A stretch of 64,000 nucleotides of DNA. Source: Alkalibacterium gilvum (GTDB taxonomy: Bacteria; Bacillota; Bacilli; Lactobacillales; Carnobacteriaceae_A). The translations under genes and the position numbers were made by a program. Below the pieces are notes generated by a model, which saw only the letters and a list, made by a program, of their open reading frames with translations, searched no databases and was not told the DNA's origin. The DNA lies in NCBI RefSeq assembly GCF_900109085.1, contig NZ_FNYW01000001.1:1-64000 (forward strand), in the 5' to 3' direction. Each line of letters begins with the position of its first letter. Position 1 is the stretch's first letter. Below, piece after piece: positions 25,440 to 35,172 of the stretch.

Positions 25440-27479
25440 ATGATACTGTCAATCGATGACATGGTAACCAGTTTAAGTGGTGTTGGAGATAAAAGAGCCG
25501 AGGCATTAAGTGAACTAGGGATAAAGACGATTAGAGATTTACTAACTTATTACCCTTTTCGTTTTGAAGACTTGACAACTAAATCGATTGAGCAAATCGA
25601 AGACAATGAAAAAGTAGTTCTTGAAGGTATCGCAATATCAGAAGGAACGGTCTCATATTTTGGAAGAAAGAGAAACAGGCTATCTTTTCGCATAAACTGT
25701 GACCATGTTATCGTTCCAGTTACATTTTTTAATCAACCTTATTTAAAAAAACAAATTGAAGCAGGGAAAGAGATCAAAATATTTGGTAAATGGGATGCAA
25801 CTAGGAAACAGTTGAGCGGCATCAAGATTCTCTCTTCTCATTCAACGAGTAGTCAAGAAGCTATTTATCATACTTCAAAGAAAATTAGACAATCGACGAT
25901 TTTTCAACTCATAAAAAAAGCTTGGGAAAAGTATAGTGAGGTTATACCAGAAGACTTTCCGGAAACCTTGCGTCAAAAGTATCATTTAATGTCATTTAAG
26001 GATATGATCTATTTTATGCATTTTCCTACAAAAGATAGGGAAATAGAACAAGCAAGATATTCTGTAATATTTAGAGAGTTTTTTTCTTACCAGCTAAAAA
26101 TGATATGGTTGAAAAAACAAATGAAAATGAACCGCAACGGACAAAAGATTGATTATGATGTTAAACAACTCATTACTTTTTTTGACTCACTTCCCTATGA
26201 ATTAACGGCTGCACAAAAAAGAGTGGTAAATGAAGTATGTAAGGATTTAAAGACAGAAGGTCAGATGTTTAGACTTATTCAAGGGGATGTCGGTAGTGGA
26301 AAAACGGTAGTCGCTGCCTCTGCTATTCTAGCAGCAAAATCTGCTGAGAAACAATCAGCCTTGATGGCCCCAACAGAAATTTTAGCAACGCAGCATAAGC
26401 AATCGTTAGATGAAATGTTTGATAAGACGGAGATAAACATAGCGCTTCTTACCGGTTCTACCAAGCGAAAAGAACGAAATGAAATCCTTGAACAATTAAG
26501 TAAAGGGGAGATAGATTGTCTCATCGGCACTCATGCATTGATTCAAGAAGATGTACTTTTTGAATCACTTGGTTTAGTTATTACTGATGAGCAACACCGC
26601 TTTGGGGTGAATCAGAGAAAAGTCTTAAGAGAAAAAGGACAAAACCCTGATGTACTCTTTATGACAGCTACTCCTATCCCTAGAACACTTTCTATTACGA
26701 CATATGGTGAAATGGATGTTTCAATTATTGATGAGATGCCTTTAGGAAGGAAACCAATCAAAACGTATTGGATACGTCCGAAGCATTTTGATCGTATGAC
26801 TAATTTTTTAAATAATGAATTAGCCAAAGGACATCAAGTTTATGTCATTAGTCCTTTAATAGAGGAATCAGAAATGATGGATGTTGAAAATGCAACGGCT
26901 CTATATCATATGTACCAGGAAATTCTTGGAAAAAAGCGTACCGTCGGATTGTTGCATGGGAAAATGCCAGCAGCTGAAAAAGAGGCTATCATGGAAAAAT
27001 TTCAGAGAAACGAAATACAAGTTCTTGTTTCAACTACGGTTATTGAAGTTGGGGTAAACGTATCAAATGCAACATTAATGATTATTCACGATGCCGATAG
27101 ATTTGGCTTAGCTCAGCTTCATCAACTTAGAGGACGTGTAGGGCGAGGGGAACAAGAATCCTATTGTATTCTGATTGCGGATCCTAAGGGAGAAAAAGGA
27201 GCCGAACGGATGCAAATTGTATCTGAAACAACTGATGGATTTGTATTGAGTCAACGTGATCTTGAGATGCGTGGTTCAGGTGATATTTTTGGGAAAAAAC
27301 AATCAGGACTACCGGAGTTTAAGGTAGGTGACATTGTTGAGGACTTTGACATATTGGAAAAAGCGAGAAAAGCAGCCCAACAATTGATTCAAACAAGGGC
27401 GTTCTATACCGATGAGGCCTATACTGCTTTAAGAGATGATTTGGGAATCACAGAAGATAATGTCATGTTTTTAGATTAG
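25440..27479 (+). CDS. recG: ATP-dependent DNA helicase RecG
   Basis: The 679-residue helicase remodels stalled replication forks and recombination junctions. The N-terminal wedge/OB domain (about 1-250) is followed by motifs QGDVGSGKTVVA (Walker A), TDEQHRFG (DEQH box), MTATPIPRT, and QLRGRVGRGEQESYC (motif VI). ATG 25440 follows GAAAGGAGAG. An in-frame upstream ATG at 25392 lies within the fakA terminator and is not the start. Confidence 0.96.
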   Translation: MILSIDDMVTSLSGVGDKRAEALSELGIKTIRDLLTYYPFRFEDLTTKSIEQIEDNEKVVLEGIAISEGTVSYFGRKRNRLSFRINCDHVIVPVTFFNQPYLKKQIEAGKEIKIFGKWDATRKQLSGIKILSSHSTSSQEAIYHTSKKIRQSTIFQLIKKAWEKYSEVIPEDFPETLRQKYHLMSFKDMIYFMHFPTKDREIEQARYSVIFREFFSYQLKMIWLKKQMKMNRNGQKIDYDVKQLITFFDSLPYELTAAQKRVVNEVCKDLKTEGQMFRLIQGDVGSGKTVVAASAILAAKSAEKQSALMAPTEILATQHKQSLDEMFDKTEINIALLTGSTKRKERNEILEQLSKGEIDCLIGTHALIQEDVLFESLGLVITDEQHRFGVNQRKVLREKGQNPDVLFMTATPIPRTLSITTYGEMDVSIIDEMPLGRKPIKTYWIRPKHFDRMTNFLNNELAKGHQVYVISPLIEESEMMDVENATALYHMYQEILGKKRTVGLLHGKMPAAEKEAIMEKFQRNEIQVLVSTTVIEVGVNVSNATLMIIHDADRFGLAQLHQLRGRVGRGEQESYCILIADPKGEKGAERMQIVSETTDGFVLSQRDLEMRGSGDIFGKKQSGLPEFKVGDIVEDFDILEKARKAAQQLIQTRAFYTDEAYTALRDDLGITEDNVMFLD

Positions 27480-27503
27480 ATTTTATATTTAAGGAGGATA
27501 TAT

Positions 27504-28508
27504 ATGAGAATAGCGGTAGATGCAATGGGTGGGGACAATGCGCCATCTGAAATAGTTAAAGGGTGTATTAAAGCTGCGAAAGAATTTAGTGATATTACAC
27601 TTATCCTTTACGGAAAAGAATCTCTTATTCGTAAAGAGCTTACTGAAGAGATCGGAAATATAGAGATTGTACACACTGATGAAAAAATATTAAGTGAAGA
27701 TGATCCAGTACGTTCTATAAGAAGAAAAAAAGAAGCGTCAATGGTAAAAGCAGCTTTGTCAGTAAAAAAAGGAGAAAATGACGCCTTGTTTTCAGCTGGG
27801 AATACCGGAGCTTTATTAGCAGCAGGAACGTTATTGATTGGAAGAATGAAAGGTGTCGACAGACCCGGACTGTTAGCTACTTTTCCGTCACTCGCTGATG
27901 AGGAATCTGTCTTCCATATGATTGATGTAGGTGCCAATGCCGATTCAAAACCTTTAAACATTAATCAATACGCAACGCTTGGAACATTATACTCCAAACG
28001 TGTTCATGGAAAAGAAAAGCCCACAGTTGGCTTGCTGAATAATGGAACAGAAGACAATAAAGGAAGTATGCTTACAAAAGAAGCCTATCAATTACTTGAA
28101 AAGAATACTGAGATAGAGTTTATAGGAAATATAGAAGCGAGAGAGTTATTAAATGGCGTAGCAGATGTAATTGTTACAGATGGTTTCACAGGAAATGCTG
28201 TTTTAAAAACAATTGAAGGTACTGCGATTTCAATGATGAATATCTTGAAAGACTCCATCTATAATAATGGGATGAAAGCTAAAGTCGGTGGTCTATTACT
28301 CAAAGATAGTTTAAAAAATGTGAAGGATCTATTAGATTATTCTAAGCACGGCGGAGCTGTCTTGTTTGGGGTCAAAGCACCGGTAATTAAAACGCACGGA
28401 TCTGCTACACAAGAACCTGTTTATCATACCATTCGACAAACGAGAGATATGCTTTCATCGCATGTGCTTGAAGAATTGATTGAATATTTTGAACAGAGCA
28501 ATGACTAA
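27504..28508 (+). CDS. plsX: Phosphate acyltransferase PlsX
   Basis: The 334-residue enzyme makes acyl-phosphate from acyl-ACP, the donor for PlsY in phospholipid synthesis. It begins [20 protein letters not shown] and has [13 protein letters not shown] and [11 protein letters not shown], all family signatures. ATG 27504 follows AAGGAGG. In Bacillus the fatty-acid regulator gene fapR lies upstream and fabD-fabG lie downstream; none is present here. Confidence 0.97.
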   Translation: MRIAVDAMGGDNAPSEIVKGCIKAAKEFSDITLILYGKESLIRKELTEEIGNIEIVHTDEKILSEDDPVRSIRRKKEASMVKAALSVKKGENDALFSAGNTGALLAAGTLLIGRMKGVDRPGLLATFPSLADEESVFHMIDVGANADSKPLNINQYATLGTLYSKRVHGKEKPTVGLLNNGTEDNKGSMLTKEAYQLLEKNTEIEFIGNIEARELLNGVADVIVTDGFTGNAVLKTIEGTAISMMNILKDSIYNNGMKAKVGGLLLKDSLKNVKDLLDYSKHGGAVLFGVKAPVIKTHGSATQEPVYHTIRQTRDMLSSHVLEELIEYFEQSND

Positions 28509-28599
28509 AGCGATCAATATAATTAGTTAAAGTTGTGAATGAAATTATAAATTACCAAAAAAAGATGGAAATTACAAAATGAATACGATACAATTACAA

Positions 28600-28628
28600 T
28601 TGCCTATTAAATGATAATTTGGTAATAG
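28600..28628 (+). promoter_or_regulatory. Possible promoter of acpP
   Basis: TTGCCT (28600-28605) and TAATAG (28623-28628) are 17 bases apart in the AT-rich 172-base gap before acpP. Both boxes are imperfect. A TATAAT at 28518-28523 is another candidate but has no -35. Confidence 0.3.
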
Positions 28629-28680
28629 TCTTATGAAAAATAACTAACGGATTTTATTATTCTTATAAGGAGCGAAGAAA

Positions 28681-28920
28681 ATGACAAAAGAAGAAGTATA
28701 TGAAAAAATAGAAGCAATAATTGTCGAAAGATTAGGTGCTGATAAAGATAAGATTTCCAGAGATACATCTTTCCAGGATGATTTGGGTGCCGATTCTTTA
28801 GATGTTGTAGAGCTTGTTATGGAAATGGAAGATACTTTTGGCAGAGAAATTTCTGACGAAGAAGCTGAACAAATTACCACGGTTGGAAAAGCGGTAGATT
28901 TTGTACATTCTAATTTATAA
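28681..28920 (+). CDS. acpP: Acyl carrier protein
   Basis: The 79-residue acidic helical protein carries the phosphopantetheine attachment serine in [21 protein letters not shown] (Ser40). It shuttles growing acyl chains in fatty acid synthesis and is the donor for PlsX. ATG 28681 follows AAGGAG. No terminator is visible after it, and a 232-base AT-rich gap leads to the opp operon. The usual next genes (rnc, smc, ftsY) are not here. Confidence 0.96.
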   Translation: MTKEEVYEKIEAIIVERLGADKDKISRDTSFQDDLGADSLDVVELVMEMEDTFGREISDEEAEQITTVGKAVDFVHSNL

Positions 28921-29015
28921 AAAAATTTCGTTTCTAACTGTTATAATATAATGAGAGTAAAATGATAAAAAATGTTTTGATTTTAAACTAATTGTTATAA
29001 AATTAGAATAAAGCA

Positions 29016-29044
29016 TTGATATGTTAATGAAAAGCGTGTATAAT
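29016..29044 (+). promoter_or_regulatory. Promoter of the opp operon
   Basis: TTGATA (29016-29021) and a perfect TATAAT (29039-29044) are separated by the ideal 17 bases. The leader of about 100 bases contains two mutually exclusive stems close to the oppD ribosome binding site. Confidence 0.75.
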
Positions 29045-29152
29045 TCGATTTATATTATTAAACTTTTAATTAGAAAATAGTGATAGTTTAGTAATCTTCT
29101 ATGGAAAAGTACTATTAAATTTTAATAGAAGGAAAGTATAGGAGGTTAAGTA

Positions 29153-30157
29153 GTGGCCGTCGAACGTAGTTTGTTAGAGGTTAACAACTTGGAAACAGGT
29201 TTTCGTTTTGGAGATGTATACCATAATGCAGTAGATGATGTTTCATTAACATTAGAAAATAATGAAATACTGGCTATTGTAGGAGAATCAGGATGTGGAA
29301 AATCCACCCTGGCGACATCAATTATGGGGCTGCACGATCCGAAAAACACTGAAATCAAAGGTGAAGTAATCTATAAGGATTTAAACCTTCTTGATTTAAA
29401 TGAAAAGTTGTATAACCGTATTAGAGGAAATGACATAGGAATGATTTTCCAAGATCCGCTTGGATCATTGAATCCATTAATGACGATTTATAATCAAATC
29501 TCAGAATCCCTTGAATATCATTCAGATTTAAATGAAGAACAAAGAAGAGCTAGAGTGTTGGAATTATTGAATCAGGTTGGAATACCAAGACCTGAACAAA
29601 TCATGAAGAATTATCCACATGAGTTGTCTGGCGGGATGAGACAAAGAGTAGTTATTGCAATTGCTTTAGCCAATAAGCCACCAGTAATTATAGCAGATGA
29701 ACCAACGACTGCTTTAGATGTAACCATTCAGGCTCAAATTCTTGATTTAATGGTTGATATACAAGATGAAACAGGCTCTGGAATAATTTTAATTACACAT
29801 GACCTAGGTGTAGTTGCTGAAACAGCCGATAGAGTAGCTGTAATGTACGCAGGTCAAATAGTGGAAGAGGCACCCGTTGAAGAATTGTTTGCCAATCCTA
29901 AACATCCATATACGCGGTCTTTGTTGAACTCTATACCACATGAGTTGGAAGATGATGATGATGAATTGCATGTTATACATGGAACAGTTCCGTCATTACA
30001 GAAGCTACCAAGAAAAGGATGCCGATTTGCTCCGCGAATTCCGTGGATACCAGAAGACTCACACGAAGAGAATCCAGTCTTACATGAAATTAGTCCTAAC
30101 CACAAAGTGAGATGTACGTGCTGGAAACATTTCCACTTTGAAGGGGAGGATGAATAA
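29153..30157 (+). CDS. oppD: Oligopeptide ABC transporter ATPase OppD
   Basis: The 334-residue ATPase powers peptide uptake. Walker A is GESGCGKST, the signature is LSGGMRQRV, and Walker B is IIADEPTTALD. The C-terminal OppD extension includes HPYTRSLLNSIP and a cysteine-containing tail (KGCRFAPRIP and RCTCWKHF) as in OppD proteins with Fe-S-type cysteines. The start is GTG 29153 after GGAGGTTAAG. It is the first gene of an oppD-F-B-C-A operon. Confidence 0.93.
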   Translation: MAVERSLLEVNNLETGFRFGDVYHNAVDDVSLTLENNEILAIVGESGCGKSTLATSIMGLHDPKNTEIKGEVIYKDLNLLDLNEKLYNRIRGNDIGMIFQDPLGSLNPLMTIYNQISESLEYHSDLNEEQRRARVLELLNQVGIPRPEQIMKNYPHELSGGMRQRVVIAIALANKPPVIIADEPTTALDVTIQAQILDLMVDIQDETGSGIILITHDLGVVAETADRVAVMYAGQIVEEAPVEELFANPKHPYTRSLLNSIPHELEDDDDELHVIHGTVPSLQKLPRKGCRFAPRIPWIPEDSHEENPVLHEISPNHKVRCTCWKHFHFEGEDE

Positions 30158-30158
30158 T

Positions 30159-31151
30159 ATGGGGTTTTTAGAAGTACGAGACCTTAAAGTACATTATCCA
30201 ATACGTGGTGGTGTGTTAAATCGGGTTCAAGATCATGTTAAAGCAGTTGATGGGGTTAACCTATCTATTGAAAGCGGAAAAACGTATGGCTTGGTAGGAG
30301 AATCTGGCTCTGGTAAAACAACGATTGGTAAAACAATCATTGGGCTTGAAAAAGCGACATCCGGAAAGATTCTTTATGAAGGTGAAGATGTCACAAATAA
30401 AGCACGCAGTAGAAACAAGAAATTCGAAAATTATAATAAAGATATTCAGATGATTTTTCAAGATGCTACGTCATCCATGAATCCTAAAAAACGAATTATT
30501 GATGTTATGTCGGAACCGATGCGTAACTACTTCAATTACACACCACAAGAAACTAAAAAGAGAGTTGCTGATTTGTTGGAGATTGTGGGCATGAATGCCG
30601 AAGCTATGTATAAATATCCTCATGAATTCTCAGGAGGGCAGAGACAGAGAATCGGAGTTGCCCGAGCGGTTGCGAGTGATCCAAAATTGATCATTGCAGA
30701 TGAACCGACTTCAGCGCTAGATTTATCAGTACAAGCTCAAGTACTTAACTTCATGAGACGTATTCAGAAAGAATATGATCTGAGTTATCTCTTTATTTCA
30801 CACGATCTAGGTGTTGTTCAACATATGTCAGATGACATAGCTATTATGCATAGAGGACGGTTTGTTGAACAAGGATCAAAAGAAGAAATTTACAAGAATC
30901 CGCAGCATATCTATACGAAACGTTTATTATCGGCCATACCAGATATGGATCCTACAACGCGTGCGGCACACAAAGTAGAAAGACAAAGAGTGGAAGCAGA
31001 ATATGATGCTCAAGAAACGGATTACTACGATCCTAAGGGACGTGTATATGATCTTCAGCGATATGATGAAGAGCACTATGTAGCCTTAAAACCGGAAGAA
31101 CCTAATGCATCTCTGCAAAATGAAAATGTCAATACGGGAGGCGGAAATTAA
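30159..31151 (+). CDS. oppF: Oligopeptide ABC transporter ATPase OppF
   Basis: This is the second nucleotide-binding subunit, pairing with OppD. It has Walker A GESGSGKTT, signature FSGGQRQRIG and Walker B IIADEPTSALD, plus the OppF-type tail. I chose ATG 30159 (MGFLEVRDLKVHYP), nine bases after GGGGAGG. The in-frame ATG at 30150 abuts the binding site and TTG 30138 lies ahead of it. The start codon is one base after the oppD stop codon. Confidence 0.93.
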   Translation: MGFLEVRDLKVHYPIRGGVLNRVQDHVKAVDGVNLSIESGKTYGLVGESGSGKTTIGKTIIGLEKATSGKILYEGEDVTNKARSRNKKFENYNKDIQMIFQDATSSMNPKKRIIDVMSEPMRNYFNYTPQETKKRVADLLEIVGMNAEAMYKYPHEFSGGQRQRIGVARAVASDPKLIIADEPTSALDLSVQAQVLNFMRRIQKEYDLSYLFISHDLGVVQHMSDDIAIMHRGRFVEQGSKEEIYKNPQHIYTKRLLSAIPDMDPTTRAAHKVERQRVEAEYDAQETDYYDPKGRVYDLQRYDEEHYVALKPEEPNASLQNENVNTGGGN

Positions 31152-31153
31152 TC

Positions 31154-32113
31154 ATGTGGAAAACAATTATTAGACGTGTACTCTTAATGATTCCTCAAAT
31201 CCTTATATTGAGTATTTTGATTTTTATTCTTGCTGATTTTATGCCGGGGGATCCGTTTACTGGACTAGTCGATCCCAATTTAGATCCTGCTCAACTTGAT
31301 GCTATGAGGGAGGCATATGGATTAAATGATCCGCTCCCAGTCAAATATGTAAGATGGATGAAGAACGCCCTTCAGGGAGACTTTGGTCGTAGTTTCAACT
31401 ACCAACAACCTGTAACAGCAGTTATTGCTGGAAGAATGGGAAATACAATAAGATTATCATTGCTATCAATTATTTTAACTTATTTAATTGGTCTGCCTTT
31501 AGGGATTTTGGCTGGACGATACAATGAATCAATTTTAGATAAGACCGTTCTGGTTTATAACTTTGTAAGTTTTGCTGTTCCAATTTTTGTTTTAGCACTT
31601 CTTATGGTTTGGGTATTTGGATATAACTTAAATTGGTTCCCAGCCCGTGGTAGTATTAGTGTTAATGCAGTTACCCAGTGGGATAAATGGATGAGTCAGC
31701 TTTATCACTTACTGTTACCTTCAATAACCACGGCTATACTTGGGACAACCTCAATTATACAGTATTTGCGAAGTGAGATTATTGATGCGAAAGTTTCTGA
31801 TTATGTTAAAACAGCCCGATCTAAAGGTGTACCTATACAAAAAGTGTATACTAAGCATATATTTAGGAATGCTTCCTTACCCATTGCCTCTGGATTTGGT
31901 TTCACCATCGTAAGCTTATTTACAGGATCCATTTTTATTGAAAAGATTTTTACGTACCGTGGAATGGGGTATTTGTTCCTCCAATCAATCAATACAAGGG
32001 ATTACAGCGTCATATTTGTTCTTGCTTTGTTCTATGGTTTCTTAGGTTTAATAGGAACATTGTTATCTGACGTAATTCTTATGGCCGTTGATCCGCGTAT
32101 CCGTATTGATTAA
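31154..32113 (+). CDS. oppB: Oligopeptide ABC transporter permease OppB
   Basis: The 319-residue membrane protein has six hydrophobic segments, starting with an N-terminal helix (about 9-29). The EAA loop that docks onto the ATPases is present as VKTARSKGVPIQKVYTKHIFRNA. The N-terminal FMPGDPF and YGLNDPLPVKYVRWM are usual for DppB/OppB permeases. It follows oppF after two bases and works with OppC. Confidence 0.93.
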   Translation: MWKTIIRRVLLMIPQILILSILIFILADFMPGDPFTGLVDPNLDPAQLDAMREAYGLNDPLPVKYVRWMKNALQGDFGRSFNYQQPVTAVIAGRMGNTIRLSLLSIILTYLIGLPLGILAGRYNESILDKTVLVYNFVSFAVPIFVLALLMVWVFGYNLNWFPARGSISVNAVTQWDKWMSQLYHLLLPSITTAILGTTSIIQYLRSEIIDAKVSDYVKTARSKGVPIQKVYTKHIFRNASLPIASGFGFTIVSLFTGSIFIEKIFTYRGMGYLFLQSINTRDYSVIFVLALFYGFLGLIGTLLSDVILMAVDPRIRID

Positions 32114-32148
32114 TTAATAGCTTTTAAAGGAAGGAATGAATATATCTT

Positions 32149-33096
32149 ATGGCAACAAATAAAGATGCAGAAGCTGCAGTTTTATCTGAAGATAAGGCCA
32201 CTTCTGCCCCACCGATGGGATTTAAAGTCATTGTACGTGAATTTATGAGAGATAAGCTTGCATTGTTCTCGTTGATTTTGTTGATAGCTATATTAGGGAC
32301 CGTATTTATCTGGTCATTTATAATTGATCAGGATGTCGTACAGACTGTTAGTCTATGGGACTCTTATTTACCGCCTATGGCTATGAGTGAAGATCCTATG
32401 TTTGAGGGAACCAGATATATATTAGGAACAGATTCAGCTGGACGTGATATTTTTGGTCTACTGTTAATCGGGGCACGTAATTCGTTGCTTCTTGGGTGGA
32501 CGGTAACGGTTGTTACCAGCGCTATTGGTATTGTTGTCGGAATACTTGCTGCATATTATGCAGGTCTAGTCGATAATATAGTAATGCGTATTATCGATTT
32601 CATTACAATACTTCCACAATTAATGATTATTATTATATTCGTAACCATTGTACCTAATTATAATGTGGCTACATTCGCGGGTATATTGATATTATTTAAC
32701 TGGCACGGACAGGCACGATTTATTCGTGGACGTGCATTAACTGTAGGACGACTAGACTTTATAAGTGCTTCCAAAACAATGGGAACACCGTCAATCGTTA
32801 TTATGCTTCGCGAAATGATGCCAAATATAAGTTCATTAATCATAGTTAACTTGACTTTGAACTTTGCAGGCAGTATCGGCTTAGAAACAGGGCTATCTTA
32901 TCTTGGGTTTGGTCTACCAACCGGAACACCAAGTTTAGGTACATTAGTTTCCTATGCCACTAATCCAGATATTCTGGAAAATAAAGCTTGGGTTTGGTTA
33001 CCAGCTTCAACCTTAATACTTGTGTTGGTGCTGTGTATAAACTATGTCGGCCGTGCGCTACAGCGTGCAGCAGACGCAAAACAAAGATTAGGATAA
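32149..33096 (+). CDS. oppC: Oligopeptide ABC transporter permease OppC
   Basis: The 315-residue second permease has a longer cytoplasmic N-terminus, then six hydrophobic segments. TDSAGRDIF is the DppC/OppC hallmark, and the EAA-type loop is ISASKTMGTPSIVIMLREMMPN. It forms the channel with OppB. ATG 32149 follows AAGGAAGG at a rather long 12-base spacing. Confidence 0.93.
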   Translation: MATNKDAEAAVLSEDKATSAPPMGFKVIVREFMRDKLALFSLILLIAILGTVFIWSFIIDQDVVQTVSLWDSYLPPMAMSEDPMFEGTRYILGTDSAGRDIFGLLLIGARNSLLLGWTVTVVTSAIGIVVGILAAYYAGLVDNIVMRIIDFITILPQLMIIIIFVTIVPNYNVATFAGILILFNWHGQARFIRGRALTVGRLDFISASKTMGTPSIVIMLREMMPNISSLIIVNLTLNFAGSIGLETGLSYLGFGLPTGTPSLGTLVSYATNPDILENKAWVWLPASTLILVLVLCINYVGRALQRAADAKQRLG

Positions 33097-33114
33097 GAAA
33101 AGGGGAGAGTTAAT

Positions 33115-34995
33115 ATGTCAAACAAGAAAAGATATAGCATGCTAGCAAGTACTGCAGCCGTTGCATTTATTTTGGCAGCTTGTGGTAATGGGGATACCGA
33201 CGATAATACAGGGAATTCAGGTAACGGATCTGATACTTCTGAAAACACTGATGAAAATGCTTCACCCGGGGATGAAGCAGAACCTGTTACATTTGATCAG
33301 CGTGTTGAAAATGAAGGTGAGCCTATTGATGGTGGGACATTGAGCATTGGATACGTTTCTGACTCACCATTCACAGGAATATTCAGTTGGGAATTATATA
33401 CTGGTAACCCTGATGCAGATATTATGTCATATACGATGGGTACGCTATTTGGATATGATGAAAACTATCAAATCGATGACTCTGGTGCCGCTTCATTTGA
33501 CTTGGACCAAGATGCAAATAAAGTAACGATCACGCTAAAAGACGATGTTTTATGGCATGATGGAGAACCCGTAACAGCAGGTGATATAGCTTTTGCCTAT
33601 GAAATCATAGGTCATCCTGAGTATACAGGCGTTCGTTATAGTGGAGACTTTGCTAATATTGTGGGTATGGAAGAATATAAAGATGGTGCTACTGACTCTA
33701 TCGAAGGTATCACTATTGTAGACGATAAAACAGTTGAAATCGAATATCAAACAGTTGGAGTTCAAATGCTTCAAGCTGGTGGTGGTGTGTGGTCATACGC
33801 TGCACCTCGTCATTATCTGGAAGATGTCCCGGTTGCTGAATTGGAATCAGCTCCAGAAATTCGTGAGAACCCAATCGGATTTGGACCATTTAAGGTCGAT
33901 AATATCGTACCTGGTGAGTCAGTTTCTTACACAGCGTTTGAAGATTATTACCGTGGCGCACCTAAAATTGATCGTATCGAATTAGAAACTGTTCCAACAA
34001 CGACAGCTGTAGCAGCTATGGAAAATGCACAATATGATTTATTCATGAGCATGCCTACAGATCAGTTTGAGAACTATGAAAACATTCCAGGTTATACCAA
34101 TCTTGGTATCGATGATACAGCTTACACATATATTGGTTTCAAACTAGGTGAATGGCAAGAAGCTGAAAAAGACGAAGACGGTAACATCGTAGAGCCAGCT
34201 CAAAACGTTTATAATCCTGATTCCAAGATGGCAGATAAGAACTTGAGACAAGCTATGGCATATGCTATTGACAATGATGCTGTTGGAGCAAAATATTACC
34301 AAGGTTTACGTCGTCGTGCGAACTCACCAATCATCCCTAACTTCTCTGACTATTATAATGAAGACTTAGAAGGATACCCATTCGATCCAGATCGTGCTAA
34401 TGAAGTTCTTGATGAAGCTGGATATGAAGACACAGATGGTGATGGAATCCGTGAAACACCAGAAGGCGAAGAATTAGTTATTAACTTTGCATCAATGTCT
34501 GGTGGAGAAACAGCTGAGCCTATCGTTAAGTACTATATGCAGTCATGGGAACGTGTTGGTTTGAAAGTTGAATTGCTTGAGGGCAGATTACATGAATTCA
34601 ACTCCTTCTATGATCGTGTTGAAGCAGATGATCCTGAAATTGATATATATCAAGGTGCTTGGAGCACTGGTTTTGATCCAACCCCTGAAGGCTTGTACGG
34701 TCGTTTAGCACCATACAACTATACACGTTGGGCAACAGAAGAAAATGACGAGTATATGGAAGCTATGACAAGTACGGAAGGTTTTGACCTTGAATGGCGT
34801 CAAGAACAATTCAAAGAATGGCAAGAGTACTTCATGGACGAATTGCCAATCATCCCTACATTGTTCCGTAAAGCTGTGACACCAGTTAACAACCGTGTCG
34901 GTGTTTATGACATCACTGTTGGTGAGAATCCTGATACTGAGGGTGTAGGTTTACACACGCTATACTTGATCAGTGAAGATCGCGCAACTGAATAA
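33115..34995 (+). CDS. oppA: Oligopeptide-binding lipoprotein OppA
   Basis: The 626-residue SBP_bac_5-family protein captures peptides outside the cell. The N-terminus has a basic start, a hydrophobic core and the lipobox LAAC with Cys23 as the lipid-anchor site. An acidic Asn/Gly/Asp/Ser-rich linker (about 25-60) precedes the binding domain. The SBP signature region includes ITLKDDVLWHDGEPVTAGDIAFAYE. The linker and overall protein are very acidic, as often seen in salt-tolerant bacteria. It ends the operon before a strong terminator. Confidence 0.94.
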   Translation: MSNKKRYSMLASTAAVAFILAACGNGDTDDNTGNSGNGSDTSENTDENASPGDEAEPVTFDQRVENEGEPIDGGTLSIGYVSDSPFTGIFSWELYTGNPDADIMSYTMGTLFGYDENYQIDDSGAASFDLDQDANKVTITLKDDVLWHDGEPVTAGDIAFAYEIIGHPEYTGVRYSGDFANIVGMEEYKDGATDSIEGITIVDDKTVEIEYQTVGVQMLQAGGGVWSYAAPRHYLEDVPVAELESAPEIRENPIGFGPFKVDNIVPGESVSYTAFEDYYRGAPKIDRIELETVPTTTAVAAMENAQYDLFMSMPTDQFENYENIPGYTNLGIDDTAYTYIGFKLGEWQEAEKDEDGNIVEPAQNVYNPDSKMADKNLRQAMAYAIDNDAVGAKYYQGLRRRANSPIIPNFSDYYNEDLEGYPFDPDRANEVLDEAGYEDTDGDGIRETPEGEELVINFASMSGGETAEPIVKYYMQSWERVGLKVELLEGRLHEFNSFYDRVEADDPEIDIYQGAWSTGFDPTPEGLYGRLAPYNYTRWATEENDEYMEAMTSTEGFDLEWRQEQFKEWQEYFMDELPIIPTLFRKAVTPVNNRVGVYDITVGENPDTEGVGLHTLYLISEDRATE

Positions 34996-35027
34996 TTTTT
35001 TAGATGATTTGAAAGATGGATAGTTTG

Positions 35028-35060
35028 ATAAAAAGCCACTTAGTATAACTAAGTGGCTTT
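35028..35060. terminator. Terminator of the opp operon
   Basis: A perfect 15-base stem pairs 35028-35042 with 35046-35060 (GCCACTTAGT with ACTAAGTGGC at the core), flanked by A5 and T6. It could work in both directions. Confidence 0.93.
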
Positions 35061-35073
35061 TTTAATCTATATT

Positions 35074-35102
35074 ATTTGAACCTGAAATGTAATTAATGTA
35101 AC
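35074..35102 (+). promoter_or_regulatory. Promoter of the exporter-crtN operon
   Basis: TTGAAC (35074-35079) and TAACAT (35097-35102) are 17 bases apart. A 9-base inverted repeat flanks the promoter: TTAATCTAT at 35060-35068 and ATAGATTAA at 35108-35116. It may be an operator or chance in AT-rich sequence. Confidence 0.5.
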
Positions 35103-35172
35103 ATGAACAATAGATTAAGAGCTTTCATTTTTAAAAGTTCGAATTCAAAATAACAGAAGAAGAGGGCTATAT

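Noticed and set aside
29070-29086. CodY box before oppD
   Set aside because: The best alignment to AATTTTCWGAAAATT has about five mismatches of 15, not enough in AT-rich sequence.
33161-33343. Small plus-strand open frame inside oppA
   Set aside because: It is an out-of-frame shadow of the oppA linker, without a binding site.
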